Below are positions 32,609-42,106 of a DNA stretch of 64,000 bases, piece after piece (the first letter of the stretch is position 1; each line of letters starts with the position of its first letter). The translations under genes were made by a program, and so were the position numbers. The notes under the pieces are model-generated. The model made no database searches, was not told the DNA's origin, and saw nothing but the letters and a program-made list of their open reading frames with translations. Source of the DNA: an uncultured Bacillota bacterium (lineage in GTDB: Bacteria > Bacillota > Clostridia > Oscillospirales > Oscillospiraceae); NCBI GenBank assembly GCA_947645675.1, contig CANSDP010000002.1, positions 1 through 64,000 on the forward strand, written 5' to 3'.

Positions 32609-33184
32609 TTGGCATACAACTTTTTCCCCATGATCTCCCGCATGCGGTACATCAACCGCTGGGGGCTGATGCGCAACACCCGGCTGGAGAATATCCAGGA
32701 GCACTCCCACCAGGTGGCCGTGCTGGCCCATGCCCTGGCCATCATTGAAAACCGGTACTTCGGCGGTCAGATCGATCCCGGCGCGGTGGCGGTGGCCGCC
32801 CTGTACCACGACGCCAGCGAGATTCTCACCGGCGACATGCCCACCCCCATCAAATACGACAACCCGGACATCCAGTCCGCCTACAAGGACGTGGAGGCGG
32901 TGGCGGAGAAAAAGCTGCTGTCCATGCTTCCCCCCGACCTGCGCCCCGACTTTGAGGAGGCGGTCACCATCCCGGACCCGGAGATTCACGCCATCGTCAA
33001 GGCGGCGGACAAGCTGTCCGCCTACCTCAAGTGCGTGGAGGAGCTGAAGGCGGGGAACACCGAGTTCAAAAAGGCCAAGGAGCAGACCTATGCCGCCCTG
33101 CGGGAAAACCCCAGCCCCGCCCTGAAATATTTTATGGACAATTTTCTGGACGGCTTCGAGCTGACTCTGGACGAGTTGAATTAG
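32609..33184 (+). CDS. yfbR: 5'-deoxynucleotidase, YfbR type
   Basis: A 191-residue HD-domain nucleotidase dephosphorylating deoxyribonucleoside 5'-monophosphates. The alignment to E. coli YfbR is clear: MRYINRWGLMRNTRLENIQE, HSHQVAVLAHALAI, ALYHDASEILTGDMPTPIKY with the metal-binding HD pair. A TTG start at 32609 is proposed because AAAGGAG lies 10 bases upstream and the N-terminus then matches YfbR length; an ATG at 32630 would cut into the conserved region. Confidence 0.9.
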   Translation: MAYNFFPMISRMRYINRWGLMRNTRLENIQEHSHQVAVLAHALAIIENRYFGGQIDPGAVAVAALYHDASEILTGDMPTPIKYDNPDIQSAYKDVEAVAEKKLLSMLPPDLRPDFEEAVTIPDPEIHAIVKAADKLSAYLKCVEELKAGNTEFKKAKEQTYAALRENPSPALKYFMDNFLDGFELTLDELN

Positions 33185-33200
33185 AAAGGAAATTGACACT

Positions 33201-33470
33201 ATGAAAGCCATTGTCACCGTCATCGGCAAGGACCGGGTAGGCATCACCGCTGCCGTGTGCTCCCTGCTGGCAAAACACAATATCAACATTCTGGATATCA
33301 CACAGACCGTTTTGCAGGAGTTTTTCACCATGGTCATGCTGGTGGACACCGCCGCCTGTGAGAAGTCCATCGGAGATTTGACTGACATCCTGGCCCAGGC
33401 CGGCCAGGAGGAGGGCCTGTCCATTCGCATCCAGCGGGAGGACATCTTTAACGCCATGCACCGGATTTAA
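33201..33470 (+). CDS. ACT-domain protein
   Basis: An 89-residue single ACT domain (KAIVTVIGKDRVGITAAVCS, ILDITQTVLQEFFTMVMLVD) of the UPF0237 type, a small-molecule-binding fold. It sits 16 bases after the nucleotidase gene and 12 bases before the UPF0210 gene. The ACT/UPF0210 pair is conserved in many Firmicutes, so the ACT protein probably regulates its partner. The ligand is unknown. Confidence 0.9.
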   Translation: MKAIVTVIGKDRVGITAAVCSLLAKHNINILDITQTVLQEFFTMVMLVDTAACEKSIGDLTDILAQAGQEEGLSIRIQREDIFNAMHRI

Positions 33471-33482
33471 GGGGAGGCCGTT

Positions 33483-34841
33483 ATGCTCAACCAACACGAA
33501 ATCATGCAGACCATCCAGATGATCGACCAGCAGCATCTGGACGTGCGCACCATCACCATGGGCATCTCCCTGCTGTCCTGCGCTCACAGCGACGTGAAAA
33601 CCTCCTGTGACAAGGTGTATGACAAAATCACAAAATACGCCGAAAGTCTGGTCGCCACCGGCGAGGCCATCGAGAAGGAGTTCGGCATCCCCATTGTCAA
33701 CAAGCGTATCTCGGTGACCCCCATCGCCCTGGTGGCGGCGGCGGCGGAGACGGACAGCTACGTCCCCTACGCCCAGGCCCTGGACCGTGCGGCCAAAACC
33801 TGCGGCGTCAACTTCATCGGCGGCTTTTCCGCCCTGGTCCAGAAAGGCATGACGGAGGCCGACCGCATCCTTATCCGCTCCATCCCCGAGGCCCTGGCCA
33901 CGACGGAGATCGTCTGCGCCTCCGTCAATGTGGGTTCCACCAAGGCGGGCATCGACATGGACGCGGTGGCCCTCATGGGCCGGACCATAAAAGACCTGGC
34001 CGAGAAAACCGCCGATAAGGGCGGCTTCGGCTGCGCCAAGCTGGTGGTGTTCTGCAACGCCGTGGAGGACAATCCCTTCATGGCCGGGGCCTTCCACGGG
34101 GTAGGCGAGCCGGAAAAGGTCATCAACGTGGGTGTCTCGGGCCCCGGAGTGGTGTACCACGCCCTCCAGGAGGTGAAGGGCAAGCCCTTCGATATAGTCG
34201 CGGAAACTGTGAAGAAGACCGCCTTCCGCATCACCCGCATGGGCCAGCTGGTGGCCCAGGAGGCCAGCCGGAGGCTTGACACCCCCTTCGGCATCGTGGA
34301 CCTGTCCCTGGCCCCCACCCCCGCCATTGGGGACAGCGTGGCCCGTATCCTGGAGGAGATGGGCCTGGAGGTCTGCGGCACCCACGGCACCACCGCCGCT
34401 CTAGCTCTGCTCAACGACGCGGTGAAAAAGGGGGGCGTCATGGCGTCCTCCCATGTGGGCGGCCTGTCCGGCGCTTTTATCCCCGTCAGCGAGGACGAGG
34501 GCATGATTGCCGCCGCCCGGTCCGGGGCCCTCACTCTGGACAAGCTGGAGGCCATGACCTGCGTCTGTTCCGTGGGGCTGGACATGATCGCCGTCCCCGG
34601 CGACACCCCCGCCGAAACCATCTCCGCCATCATCGCCGACGAGGCCGCTATCGGTATGGTCAACTCCAAGACCACCGCCGTGCGCATCATCTCCGCCCCC
34701 GGCTGCACCGTGGGGGACACGGTGGAGTTCGGCGGCCTGCTGGGCTCCGCCCCCGTCCAACCCGTCCACCCCTTCTCCGCCAAGGAATTTGTGGACCGGG
34801 GCGGCCGCATCCCCGCCCCTATGCAAAGCCTGAAAAACTGA
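33483..34841 (+). CDS. PFL/UPF0210 (DUF711) family protein
   Basis: A 452-residue protein of the UPF0210 family, weakly related to glycyl-radical enzyme folds. It starts [20 protein letters not shown] and contains [31 protein letters not shown] and the conserved C-terminal [15 protein letters not shown]. The enzymatic activity is not established for the family. It is paired with the upstream ACT protein. Confidence 0.9.
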   Translation: MLNQHEIMQTIQMIDQQHLDVRTITMGISLLSCAHSDVKTSCDKVYDKITKYAESLVATGEAIEKEFGIPIVNKRISVTPIALVAAAAETDSYVPYAQALDRAAKTCGVNFIGGFSALVQKGMTEADRILIRSIPEALATTEIVCASVNVGSTKAGIDMDAVALMGRTIKDLAEKTADKGGFGCAKLVVFCNAVEDNPFMAGAFHGVGEPEKVINVGVSGPGVVYHALQEVKGKPFDIVAETVKKTAFRITRMGQLVAQEASRRLDTPFGIVDLSLAPTPAIGDSVARILEEMGLEVCGTHGTTAALALLNDAVKKGGVMASSHVGGLSGAFIPVSEDEGMIAAARSGALTLDKLEAMTCVCSVGLDMIAVPGDTPAETISAIIADEAAIGMVNSKTTAVRIISAPGCTVGDTVEFGGLLGSAPVQPVHPFSAKEFVDRGGRIPAPMQSLKN

Positions 34842-34849
34842 TTTTTTCC

Positions 34850-34882
34850 ACAGGCCGCCCGACCGGGCGGCCTGTTTCTTTT
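34850..34882 (+). terminator. Terminator after the UPF0210 gene
   Basis: A perfect 11-bp stem ACAGGCCGCCC / GGGCGGCCTGT, GACC loop, then TTTCTTTT. Confidence 0.85.
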
Positions 34883-34883
34883 G

Positions 34884-35076
34884 CCCCCATGTCTACCAAT
34901 GGTCTACCAAAAAGTCCTGTCGAACCCTTGTGCCGCAAGGGGTTGCGGGAACTGGAATATTTTAGGATGTCTACCAAATGTCTACCAGCTTCACTTTTTG
35001 ACAGGTTTAGAGGCCTGTTTTTCACAGTTTCCTCCGGTTTTCGCAACTTTTAGGACCTGCGTCAGGGGTGTGACAC
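34884..35076. repeat. 193-bp element upstream of SLH gene, copy 1
   Basis: A noncoding block that recurs at 63335-63527 with only a handful of changes, in the same position and orientation before another SLH gene. Each copy holds two pairs of the octamer GTCTACCA with an 11-base period (34891, 34902; 34969, 34980) and a hairpin around CTTGTGCCGCAAG. The rest of the gap to 35245 shows an AT-rich stretch and a good ribosome site but no clear promoter. Confidence 0.85.
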
Positions 35077-35245
35077 CCCGGTGAGGGGAGGAAAAAGTAG
35101 AAAAACCTCGAAAATTTCGGTAAAAATAGAGAACTTTGTTACGGAAATGTTAAAACTTTGCGTTCTACCAAGACCGTCGCGAAGCCCTGTTTTTACGGAA
35201 AACGGCCCCTCTCATGGCCGAAAAAATTAACAAGGAGGAAACACT

Positions 35246-38200
35246 ATGAGAAACCTGAAACGGGCTCTCAGCCTGGCTCTGGCCTCTGTCATGCTCATGG
35301 GCATGATGGTTGTCGGCTCCAGCGCGGCGAGCTTCCCCGATGTGTCCGCTGAGGACAACACCGAGGCCATCGCGGTTCTCGAGGCTGTCGAGGTCATGAT
35401 CGGCAACGAGAACGGCGAGTTTGAACCTGACAAGAACGTCACCCGCAACGAGATGGCCGTCATTCTGGCCAAGCTCATCCTGGGCAAGGACGCTGACAAG
35501 TACGTTGGCACCTGCCCCTTCACTGACGTGCCCACCTGGGCTCAGAAGTACGTCGCCGCCTGCTACGACAACAAGATCGTGGCCGGCCGCACCGAGAGCC
35601 TTTACGACGGCAACGCCGTTGTGACCGCTCAGGAGGCCGCCGCCATGGTCCTGCGCGTGCTGGGCTATGAGAAGCTGGAGAGCACCGGCACCAACTGGGC
35701 CCAGCCCGTGGTTGCCAAGGCCAACGAGCTGCGTCTGTTCGCCGACGTGGGCTCCAGCGCCAACGCTCCCCTGAACCGCAACCAGGTGGCTCAGCTGAGC
35801 CTGAACGCCCTTCAGGCCACTATGGTCACCTCCGACGTGGAGCAGGACATCATTGTTGAGGGTGTTGTTACCATCCCCGGCAAGGTCACCTACACCGAGC
35901 GCACCACCAACAAGTTCGACTACACCCAGAGCAACGGCACTTACGTGAAGGACACGAGTGACGAGAAGCTCCAGCTGTGCGAGAACCTGTATGAGAAGGA
36001 CCTGTGCCTGGTGTCCGACGGCGAGAAGGACGCCTTTGGCCGTCCCTCCAGCACCTGGGTTTATAACGACAAGGACATCTACAGCGTCGCCGAGACCGCT
36101 GACAAGACCTACATCGGCGGTGTGAAGGCCAAGGACATCTACAAGGATCTGGGCCTGTCCACTGGGGTCGCGGCCAACAAGATCGCCCTCTACGAAGATA
36201 CCGAGACCGTTGCGGATGGCACTCAGGCCATCAACAGCACCAACAACAGTAAATACGGCAAGGATGGCCAGACTGTCTATGTCTACTACGACAAGGACGC
36301 TGATAAGCCCGTCTCCATCTCCATCATCAGCACCTATCTGGGCGTTGTGGTGGACGAGGAGTTCACCGAGGACGACAAGGACGGCATGCGCGTCGAGGTG
36401 TTCGGCGAGGGCATCAAGTTCTTTGAGGCCACCGGCTACAAGGAGGGCGACCTGCTCCTGGTGACCGTCTCCGACACCGACATTCAGGAGATCATCGGCG
36501 AGCCCGAGACCGTCACCGGCGAGGTTACCCGCGTTGGCTCTGACGACGCTCTGACCCTGGACGGCGACAAGTATGCCCAGTCCACCAAGTTCGACGGGGA
36601 TGCTGACGGCGACGTCATCAAGGGCGTTAGCACCTTCAACGTTGAGAACAGCTACACCCTGTACCTGGACCGGAACGGCTGCTACCTGGCCGCCGAGCTG
36701 GACGAGGATAACGCCACCACCGACCTGGTCTATGTCTACGGCCTGGAGGCTAAGCTGGCCGTGAGCGGGAGCACCGGCGCTTATAAGCCCGTGGCTACCG
36801 TGGTCATGATGGACGGCACCTTCAAGGATGTCGCTCTGGGCGACACCGACTATGTGGATGCTGATGCCGCCGAGGACGGCGAGGAGTGGGGTGACGCCGC
36901 GCCTCTGCTGCACACCCTGGCCGAGCTCAAGTATGACGAGGACGACAAGGTCTACACTCTGGCTGCGTCCGGCGACTACACCAGCGACAGCATTGACAAT
37001 GACGTGGAGCTGAAGAGCGACTCCCGCTACGCGAAGTTTACCAGCAGCACCACCTATCTGGACGACAAGACCGTGTATGTGTTTGTCGAGGAGAACGACA
37101 ATCACACCAAGGTCAACGACGTTCAGGTCGTGACCGGCGGCGTGGACTTTGATGTTGACGCTGACGTGATGGCCAACAGCGTGTTCGCCGTGGAGAACGA
37201 CAAGACCACCGCCAAGTACGTGGTTATCATGGCCCCCTATGAGGCCGCCAACAAGGACATTGTCTACATCAAGGACGGTGAGGTCAAGGGCAAAGTCAAG
37301 GGCGGCTATACCTTCGAGGGCTACTACGGCACCGACTCCAAGAAGGTTGAGATTCCTGTCTACTCCGTGGGCGGAAGCGTTGTCCAGGCCAACGGTGACA
37401 ACGGCCCCAGCGCCAACACCTTCTACACCTACACTGAGAAGGCTGACGGCACCCTGAAGCTGAGCGCGGCTGGCGCTAATGCCAAGATGGGCAAGACAAT
37501 CGAGTCCATGAGCAACAATCTGTTGTCCGTGAATGACGAGGACCCCTTCAAGACCGACAAGGCCGTGATCGTTGACCTGACCGATAAGGCTGTCGCAGGC
37601 GAGAATGCCTACGGCGCCAACGTGACTACCCTTAGCGCCCTGCGCCGGGTCGTCAACATGACCAGCACCGAGTACACCGTTACCGTGGACATCTATGTCA
37701 ATGGCGACGACGAGGTCGTGGCCCTGTTCGTCAAGAGCATCCTGGAGGATGACGGCGTTGTTGACGAGGCCACTAAGGCTAAGATGACTGCCACTCTCAA
37801 CTTCAGCGGAGCCGCCGGCGGGCAGGCCCCCAAGTGGAAGAGCGAGGACACTGTTCAGTTCACCAGTTCGAATGGAACAGAGAACCTTGACCTCACTTTC
37901 AAGTATACTGCCGCCCGTTCCAATGGCTGGACCAAGTCTGCGGGCACCGTGCCCGAGGGTTGGACCGCCGACTTCGACGGCACTACCCTGACCCTGGAAC
38001 AGGTGACTGCCTCCACCCTGGATGCCAACCCCTTCGGGACCGTCACCACGGTCGTGACTGCTAACGGTGCTGCGGTCAATGGTGTCACCGTTGGGAAACC
38101 TAGCTGGACTCCTGGCGTGGCTGGAGACTCCAATACGCCTGACCCCGAGCCCGATCCCGAGCCCGATACGCCCACCATCACCGACAAGACCCCGAGCGCT

Positions 38201-39025
38201 GATAAGACTGTGAATGCTACGGTTGATGAGCTGGCTACCAAGACCCTGACTGTTGTTGCCGAGAGCAGCGACTCCAAGCCGATTACCTACGCTTGGAAGC
38301 TGGGCGACACGGCGATTGCCAATGCAAAGACGGCCAGCATCAAGCTGAGCGACGCTGGCATTACTGAGGCCGGTACGTACGTCGTGACCTGCGACCTGAC
38401 TTCTGAGACCGTTACCACTGCTGTGACCGTGACCTTTAATGTCACTGTCACCGATGGGAACGTGAGCGACGCTCTGTACACCGTGACCTTTGACACAAAC
38501 GGTGGAACTGGGAATGGACCTGCTGCCATTAAGCAGGCCGCTGCGAACGCTGAAATCACCCTGCCCGCGATCGGTTCCGTGACCAAGGCCGGCTACACCT
38601 TCGCTGGTTGGGGCACTAAGGCTGATTCTGCGGCTGCTGACGCCGGTGCGGCGGATGCCAAATACACTCCGAGTGCGGATGCTACTCTGTACGCCGTGTG
38701 GACTGCTAACACTGTTGGCGGGAACGTGGCGGCTGCGGATGAAAGCACCTACACCGTGAGTGGTGAAGGGGCTACCTTCACCGGTAAGAAGGGCGGCGAG
38801 ACTATCACTGTCACTCTTGCGAAGAAAGACGGTGGGAATTTCGCTAACGAGGTTATCTCTGTGACCGGGATTGAGGACGCTACGGTGACCACTCCTGTGA
38901 ACGGAGATGCTGGAACTGGTACCAGTGTTGAGGTTACCATTACCTTGCCTGCTCAGGAGAGTATCACTGCCGAGATGGCCTCTGGTCAGACCCTTAATAT
39001 CGCTGTTGCTGCTGGTAACGGCTAA
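35246..39025 (+). CDS. Large S-layer-homology surface protein
   Basis: A 1259-residue exported protein. Residues 1-27 are a signal peptide (MRNLKRALSLALASVMLMGM...). SLH repeats follow near 29-75 (FPDVSAEDNTEAIAVLEAVE), 88-140 (FTDVPTWAQKYVAACYDNKI) and a degenerate one near 148-200, which should bind secondary cell-wall polymer. A ~760-residue acidic, beta-rich body comes next, then a DPEPDPEPD linker near 964, an Ig-like segment, and an InlB-type B-repeat near 1077-1152 (YTVTFDTNGGTGNG, GYTFAGWGTKAD, ATLYAVWT). It is probably a major surface protein. A paralogue begins at 63752. Confidence 0.9.
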   Translation: MRNLKRALSLALASVMLMGMMVVGSSAASFPDVSAEDNTEAIAVLEAVEVMIGNENGEFEPDKNVTRNEMAVILAKLILGKDADKYVGTCPFTDVPTWAQKYVAACYDNKIVAGRTESLYDGNAVVTAQEAAAMVLRVLGYEKLESTGTNWAQPVVAKANELRLFADVGSSANAPLNRNQVAQLSLNALQATMVTSDVEQDIIVEGVVTIPGKVTYTERTTNKFDYTQSNGTYVKDTSDEKLQLCENLYEKDLCLVSDGEKDAFGRPSSTWVYNDKDIYSVAETADKTYIGGVKAKDIYKDLGLSTGVAANKIALYEDTETVADGTQAINSTNNSKYGKDGQTVYVYYDKDADKPVSISIISTYLGVVVDEEFTEDDKDGMRVEVFGEGIKFFEATGYKEGDLLLVTVSDTDIQEIIGEPETVTGEVTRVGSDDALTLDGDKYAQSTKFDGDADGDVIKGVSTFNVENSYTLYLDRNGCYLAAELDEDNATTDLVYVYGLEAKLAVSGSTGAYKPVATVVMMDGTFKDVALGDTDYVDADAAEDGEEWGDAAPLLHTLAELKYDEDDKVYTLAASGDYTSDSIDNDVELKSDSRYAKFTSSTTYLDDKTVYVFVEENDNHTKVNDVQVVTGGVDFDVDADVMANSVFAVENDKTTAKYVVIMAPYEAANKDIVYIKDGEVKGKVKGGYTFEGYYGTDSKKVEIPVYSVGGSVVQANGDNGPSANTFYTYTEKADGTLKLSAAGANAKMGKTIESMSNNLLSVNDEDPFKTDKAVIVDLTDKAVAGENAYGANVTTLSALRRVVNMTSTEYTVTVDIYVNGDDEVVALFVKSILEDDGVVDEATKAKMTATLNFSGAAGGQAPKWKSEDTVQFTSSNGTENLDLTFKYTAARSNGWTKSAGTVPEGWTADFDGTTLTLEQVTASTLDANPFGTVTTVVTANGAAVNGVTVGKPSWTPGVAGDSNTPDPEPDPEPDTPTITDKTPSADKTVNATVDELATKTLTVVAESSDSKPITYAWKLGDTAIANAKTASIKLSDAGITEAGTYVVTCDLTSETVTTAVTVTFNVTVTDGNVSDALYTVTFDTNGGTGNGPAAIKQAAANAEITLPAIGSVTKAGYTFAGWGTKADSAAADAGAADAKYTPSADATLYAVWTANTVGGNVAAADESTYTVSGEGATFTGKKGGETITVTLAKKDGGNFANEVISVTGIEDATVTTPVNGDAGTGTSVEVTITLPAQESITAEMASGQTLNIAVAAGNG

Positions 39026-39041
39026 GAACTTATAGAACCTG

Positions 39042-39067
39042 ACCCCCCGGGCAAAAGCCCGGGGGGT
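39042..39067. terminator. Terminator between convergent SLH and tail-like genes
   Basis: A perfect 11-bp stem ACCCCCCGGGC / GCCCGGGGGGT with an AAAA loop. Confidence 0.8.
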
Positions 39068-39077
39068 TCCCCTTTGG

Positions 39078-39554
39078 TCAACGGAACATAATGAACGGAT
39101 ACGTAGAGCCATTTTGATTACACCAGCTGTCATCCCGGACGACGAGCTTTGCGCCGTTGAGGATGGGGCTTTTTTCGTGAGGCGGGATGTGCGCGTTGCT
39201 GTTGATGAAGTTAATAGAGCCGTCCTGAGAGATGAGAAAGAGCGCCGTAGTGCTTGAAAGGATTCCGGCGATCAGGATAAGCGTCGGTGTCCAGGGAAGA
39301 GAGATGACACGGGAGGCAGTGGCGTTGCCCACATAGCTGCCGATATAGATACGCGGCTGTTCCAGTGCCGTCACCCTGCTGACCAGTGCGTTCAGCGCGG
39401 ACACGCTGGCCTTGCTTCCCTCCAGCCCGTCCACCCGCCTGTCCACCGCCTTGATCGCGGAATCCGTTTTCAGATTGTCCTCGTTGAAATCGGTGCGCCG
39501 CACCCGGTCGGTTTCCTCCCATTGGCAGAGATTGTAGTTGTTTGTGCGATTCAT
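39078..39554 (-). CDS. Phage tail-associated hypothetical protein
   Basis: A 158-residue protein starting MNRTNNYNLCQWEETDRVRR TD, a leader seen on tail or baseplate-associated proteins of gut Firmicute prophages. It is followed by a short helical region (VDRRVDGLEGSKASVSALNA) and a beta-rich C-terminus (PRIYIGSYVGNATASRVISL). GGAGG lies 7 bases before the ATG at 39554. No other phage genes are adjacent, so it is an orphan remnant or a domesticated gene. The family call is from recall and uncertain. Confidence 0.65.
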   Translation of the reverse strand: MNRTNNYNLCQWEETDRVRRTDFNEDNLKTDSAIKAVDRRVDGLEGSKASVSALNALVSRVTALEQPRIYIGSYVGNATASRVISLPWTPTLILIAGILSSTTALFLISQDGSINFINSNAHIPPHEKSPILNGAKLVVRDDSWCNQNGSTYPFIMFR

Positions 39555-39606
39555 CATGTTACCTCCAATATTTTTGTGTTGTGGACCCCGTCCCCGACGC
39601 GCGGGC

Positions 39607-39726
39607 AAAGGCTCCCTCCCCGAGGGAGCTGTCAGCGAAGCTGACTGAGGGAGTCACCCCCGCAAACCTCCGGAGGACTCCCTCCGTCACGGCTTCGCCG
39701 CGCCACCTCCCTCGGAGAGGGAGGCT
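39607..39726. repeat. Dispersed palindromic repeat A, copy 2 (inverted)
   Basis: This block matches the reverse complement of 14931-15056 along nearly its full length. It occupies most of the 312-base gap between the tail-like gene and spoIIE; the remainder holds a terminator and nothing else recognisable. Confidence 0.75.
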
Positions 39727-39824
39727 TTGTCCTGCGGAGGCCAGCGCCCCTCCACCCCTGGAGGAACTCTGCGAAAAATTGCACGTTTGCATACATTTAA
39801 TGGAAGTCGGGCCGAATTGCGCCC

Positions 39825-39868
39825 AAAAAAGGACGTCCCCGCCTCGGATTGGAGGCGGGGACGTTTTT
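39825..39868. terminator. Terminator of spoIIE
   Basis: A perfect 13-bp stem ACGTCCCCGCCTC / GAGGCGGGGACGT. A-run before and T-run after it, so it works on the minus strand for spoIIE and on the plus strand. Confidence 0.85.
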
Positions 39869-41927
39869 ATTCCCGGTCGTCGATGCGGACGACAAGGGCG
39901 GTACGGTCGTCAGTTGCGGCTTTGAGGTTGCGGGTGACCAGCTCCCGGGCCAGGTCCTTGGGGCTGGCTCCGTCGAAGGCGGCGAAGCGTTCCCGGAGCC
40001 AGCCGTCCTCCTGGCGGTCGGCCACGCCGTCGCTGGCCATGAGCACGCAGTCGCCGGGGGAGAGACGGAGGGTAAAGCAGTCCAGGGCCTCGGTCCCGCC
40101 CTCGGCCAGACCGGCGGGGAGGGATTTGCCGGTGAGCCGCTGGACGTTCCCGCCCTTTTTCACATAGGTGGGGGCGGCCCCCAGCTTGTACAGCTCCCCC
40201 TCCCCGGTGAACAGGTCCAGCTGCAGCAGGTCCACGGTGGTAAACCCGCCAGTCTCCTCCCCCCGGAGGGCCAGGGCGGAGGACAGGGTGGCCAGGGCCC
40301 GTTTGGCGTCCACCCCGGCCTGGAGCAGCTGCTCCAGCAGGCGGACGGCCAGGGTGCTCTCCCGGTTGGCGTCGGGGCCGCTGCCCATGCCGTCGCACAG
40401 GAGGAGGTAGAGCTTGCCGTCATGGCGCTTAAAATAGGTGCCCGCGTCGCCGCTCACCGTCTCGCCGGATTTTTTCCGCGCGGCCACCCCGGCCACCGCC
40501 ATCAGCGGCTCCTGTTGGAGCAGGGAGACCGCCCCGTCCCCCTCCAGCTCCACCCGCAGGGGGACCCCCAGGGTGGCCGACAGGTCCTTCAGGCGGCTGG
40601 GCCGGGTCAGGGAGGCGCAGTCCGTTCCCTCGGCCTCCACCCGCATCAGCCCCCGGCCGTCCCGGTAGACGCAGGCCCGCACGTCCAGCTTCAGCTCGGA
40701 CAACCGCTGGCGCAGGCGGCGGCTCCCGATGCCGTCGGGGGTCAGCTCCCGGCCCAGCTCGGCGGCGGCGTCCCCCAGCAGGTCGGACAGCTGGGCGTAC
40801 TGGCGGCACACCGCCGCCCGGCTCTCCCGAATGCGGGCGTCGTACTGCCGGCGGTAGAACAGGGCGGTGAGCTCCTCGTTCACCGCCGCCAGCAGGCCGG
40901 GGAAGTGGATACAGCGGTCGGCGAAGTGCCGGGGAAAGTCGGCGGCCTCCGCCCTTCCCCGCTCCACCATGGCGGGGGTGGCGTCGTTGAGGGCGTTGAA
41001 GGTGGTGTTGTAATCGGTCTTCCAGCACCGGTCCCGGAGGGCGCAGCCCCGGCACTGCCGTCCGGCCGCCCGGTCGAATACCACAGAGATGTCGTTGTCG
41101 TTCTCCGGGGGCCGGAACGCGGAGTGGAGGGAGTCATACAGAGTCCGAAAGGCGTTGGCGGTCTGTTCCAGCCGCTGACGGGCCACCCGCTGGGCCCGGG
41201 GGTCGGCGGTGGTCTCGGGGGCCTCGCGCCCTCCCAGCCAGCCGAAGAACTCCTCCGGACGGCGCAGACAGAGCAGGCAGGCCCCCACCGCCGCCGCCCC
41301 CAGCAGGGGGATGCCGAAGAGGGTCAGGGGGGCGATGGCCGTCAGGCAGGCGCACACCAGGGCCAGCGGTCCCACCCGCCGGGCGGCGGCGGAGGGCCTG
41401 TCCCCCTTCCGGCGCATGGGGGCCAGCGCCCCCTGGAAGGCCCACACCGCCCCCAGAGTGAGCAGAACCTCCAGGGCGAAACGGAGCCCTCCCTCCAGAT
41501 CCCACCCCGCCTGGGCCCGGACGATGAGCCCGGTGGCCGCAGTGAGCCCCGCCGTCACCAAAGGCATGGCCCAGGGCCGGCGGAGGACCTTCCAGTCATA
41601 GAAGGCGAAATGGACCGCGAAGGTCAAAATGGACGCCGAGGAGTACCGCAGGCCGGCGGAGAACTCCAGCCCCGTCATCGACCCGAAGCAGGCCCCCACC
41701 AGCGCCGCCCCGCCGTACAGGCCGGAGCCCGCCGCCCCCACAAAGGCCGTCCCGAAGGGGGCGCAGCCCTCGAAAAGCACCGCCCCCGCCAGTACCGCCC
41801 CCAGCAGCAGATGGATCCCCGCCTCGGCCAGCAGTGCCAGCACAGAGGCGACGGGTCTGGCCCGCTGGGCCGGTTTTGCCTGGGGTCGCAGGCCGCTTAA
41901 TTTGCTGTAAATGCTCTTGGCTGTCAT
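39867..41927 (-). CDS. spoIIE: Stage II sporulation protein E
   Basis: A 686-residue sporulation phosphatase that dephosphorylates SpoIIAA to activate sigma F at the polar septum. The N-terminal ~280 residues hold multiple membrane segments, the middle is the regulatory/FtsZ-interacting region with a Cys-rich CRGCALRDRCW motif, and the C-terminus is a PP2C domain with metal-binding DGMGSGPDANRES and DGVADRQED. It is shorter than B. subtilis SpoIIE (about 827). The start at 41927 follows AAGGAGGAG; the longer frame lacks a signal. The promoter resembles Spo0A-dependent ones. Confidence 0.94.
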   Translation of the reverse strand: MTAKSIYSKLSGLRPQAKPAQRARPVASVLALLAEAGIHLLLGAVLAGAVLFEGCAPFGTAFVGAAGSGLYGGAALVGACFGSMTGLEFSAGLRYSSASILTFAVHFAFYDWKVLRRPWAMPLVTAGLTAATGLIVRAQAGWDLEGGLRFALEVLLTLGAVWAFQGALAPMRRKGDRPSAAARRVGPLALVCACLTAIAPLTLFGIPLLGAAAVGACLLCLRRPEEFFGWLGGREAPETTADPRAQRVARQRLEQTANAFRTLYDSLHSAFRPPENDNDISVVFDRAAGRQCRGCALRDRCWKTDYNTTFNALNDATPAMVERGRAEAADFPRHFADRCIHFPGLLAAVNEELTALFYRRQYDARIRESRAAVCRQYAQLSDLLGDAAAELGRELTPDGIGSRRLRQRLSELKLDVRACVYRDGRGLMRVEAEGTDCASLTRPSRLKDLSATLGVPLRVELEGDGAVSLLQQEPLMAVAGVAARKKSGETVSGDAGTYFKRHDGKLYLLLCDGMGSGPDANRESTLAVRLLEQLLQAGVDAKRALATLSSALALRGEETGGFTTVDLLQLDLFTGEGELYKLGAAPTYVKKGGNVQRLTGKSLPAGLAEGGTEALDCFTLRLSPGDCVLMASDGVADRQEDGWLRERFAAFDGASPKDLARELVTRNLKAATDDRTALVVRIDDRE

Positions 41928-41960
41928 GCCGGTCTCCTCCTTGGTATCAGTTGGAGCTCC

Positions 41961-41994
41961 ATTATATTCCAGTTTTTGGAAATTAACAGTCGAA
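41961..41994 (-). promoter_or_regulatory. Spo0A-type promoter of spoIIE
   Basis: On the minus strand a 0A-box-like TTCGACT lies 21 bases upstream of TATAAT. The long 21-base spacing is the known feature of Spo0A-activated sigma A promoters such as that of B. subtilis spoIIE. Confidence 0.65.
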
Positions 41995-42022
41995 ACCGGG
42001 CATCCCGCTGTGAACTTTGGGC

Positions 42023-42051
42023 TTGTATTTTTCCGTGAAATAGAATACAAT
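42023..42051 (+). promoter_or_regulatory. Promoter of the Asp23 gene
   Basis: TTGTAT, 17-base spacer, TACAAT. Confidence 0.65.
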
Positions 42052-42106
42052 ATAAACTGTATTATGATAAGCGACCCTATCCTCTTTGAAAGGAAGGTAC
42101 TTTCCT

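Noticed and set aside
34819-35046. Similar minus-strand frames at 34819-35046 and 63297-63497 as a conserved small protein
   Set aside because: The similarity is explained by the duplicated 193-bp element; neither frame has a ribosome site and differences are not codon-like.
35165-39133. Minus-strand open frame of 1322 codons antisense to the SLH gene
   Set aside because: It lies entirely opposite a gene with signal peptide, SLH domains and ribosome site; its composition (Gly/Val/His/Leu-rich) is the usual mirror of GC-biased coding sequence and it has no start signals.
39849-41900. Plus-strand open frame of 683 codons opposite spoIIE
   Set aside because: Low-complexity Gly/Gln/Pro-rich translation typical of antisense GC-rich sequence.
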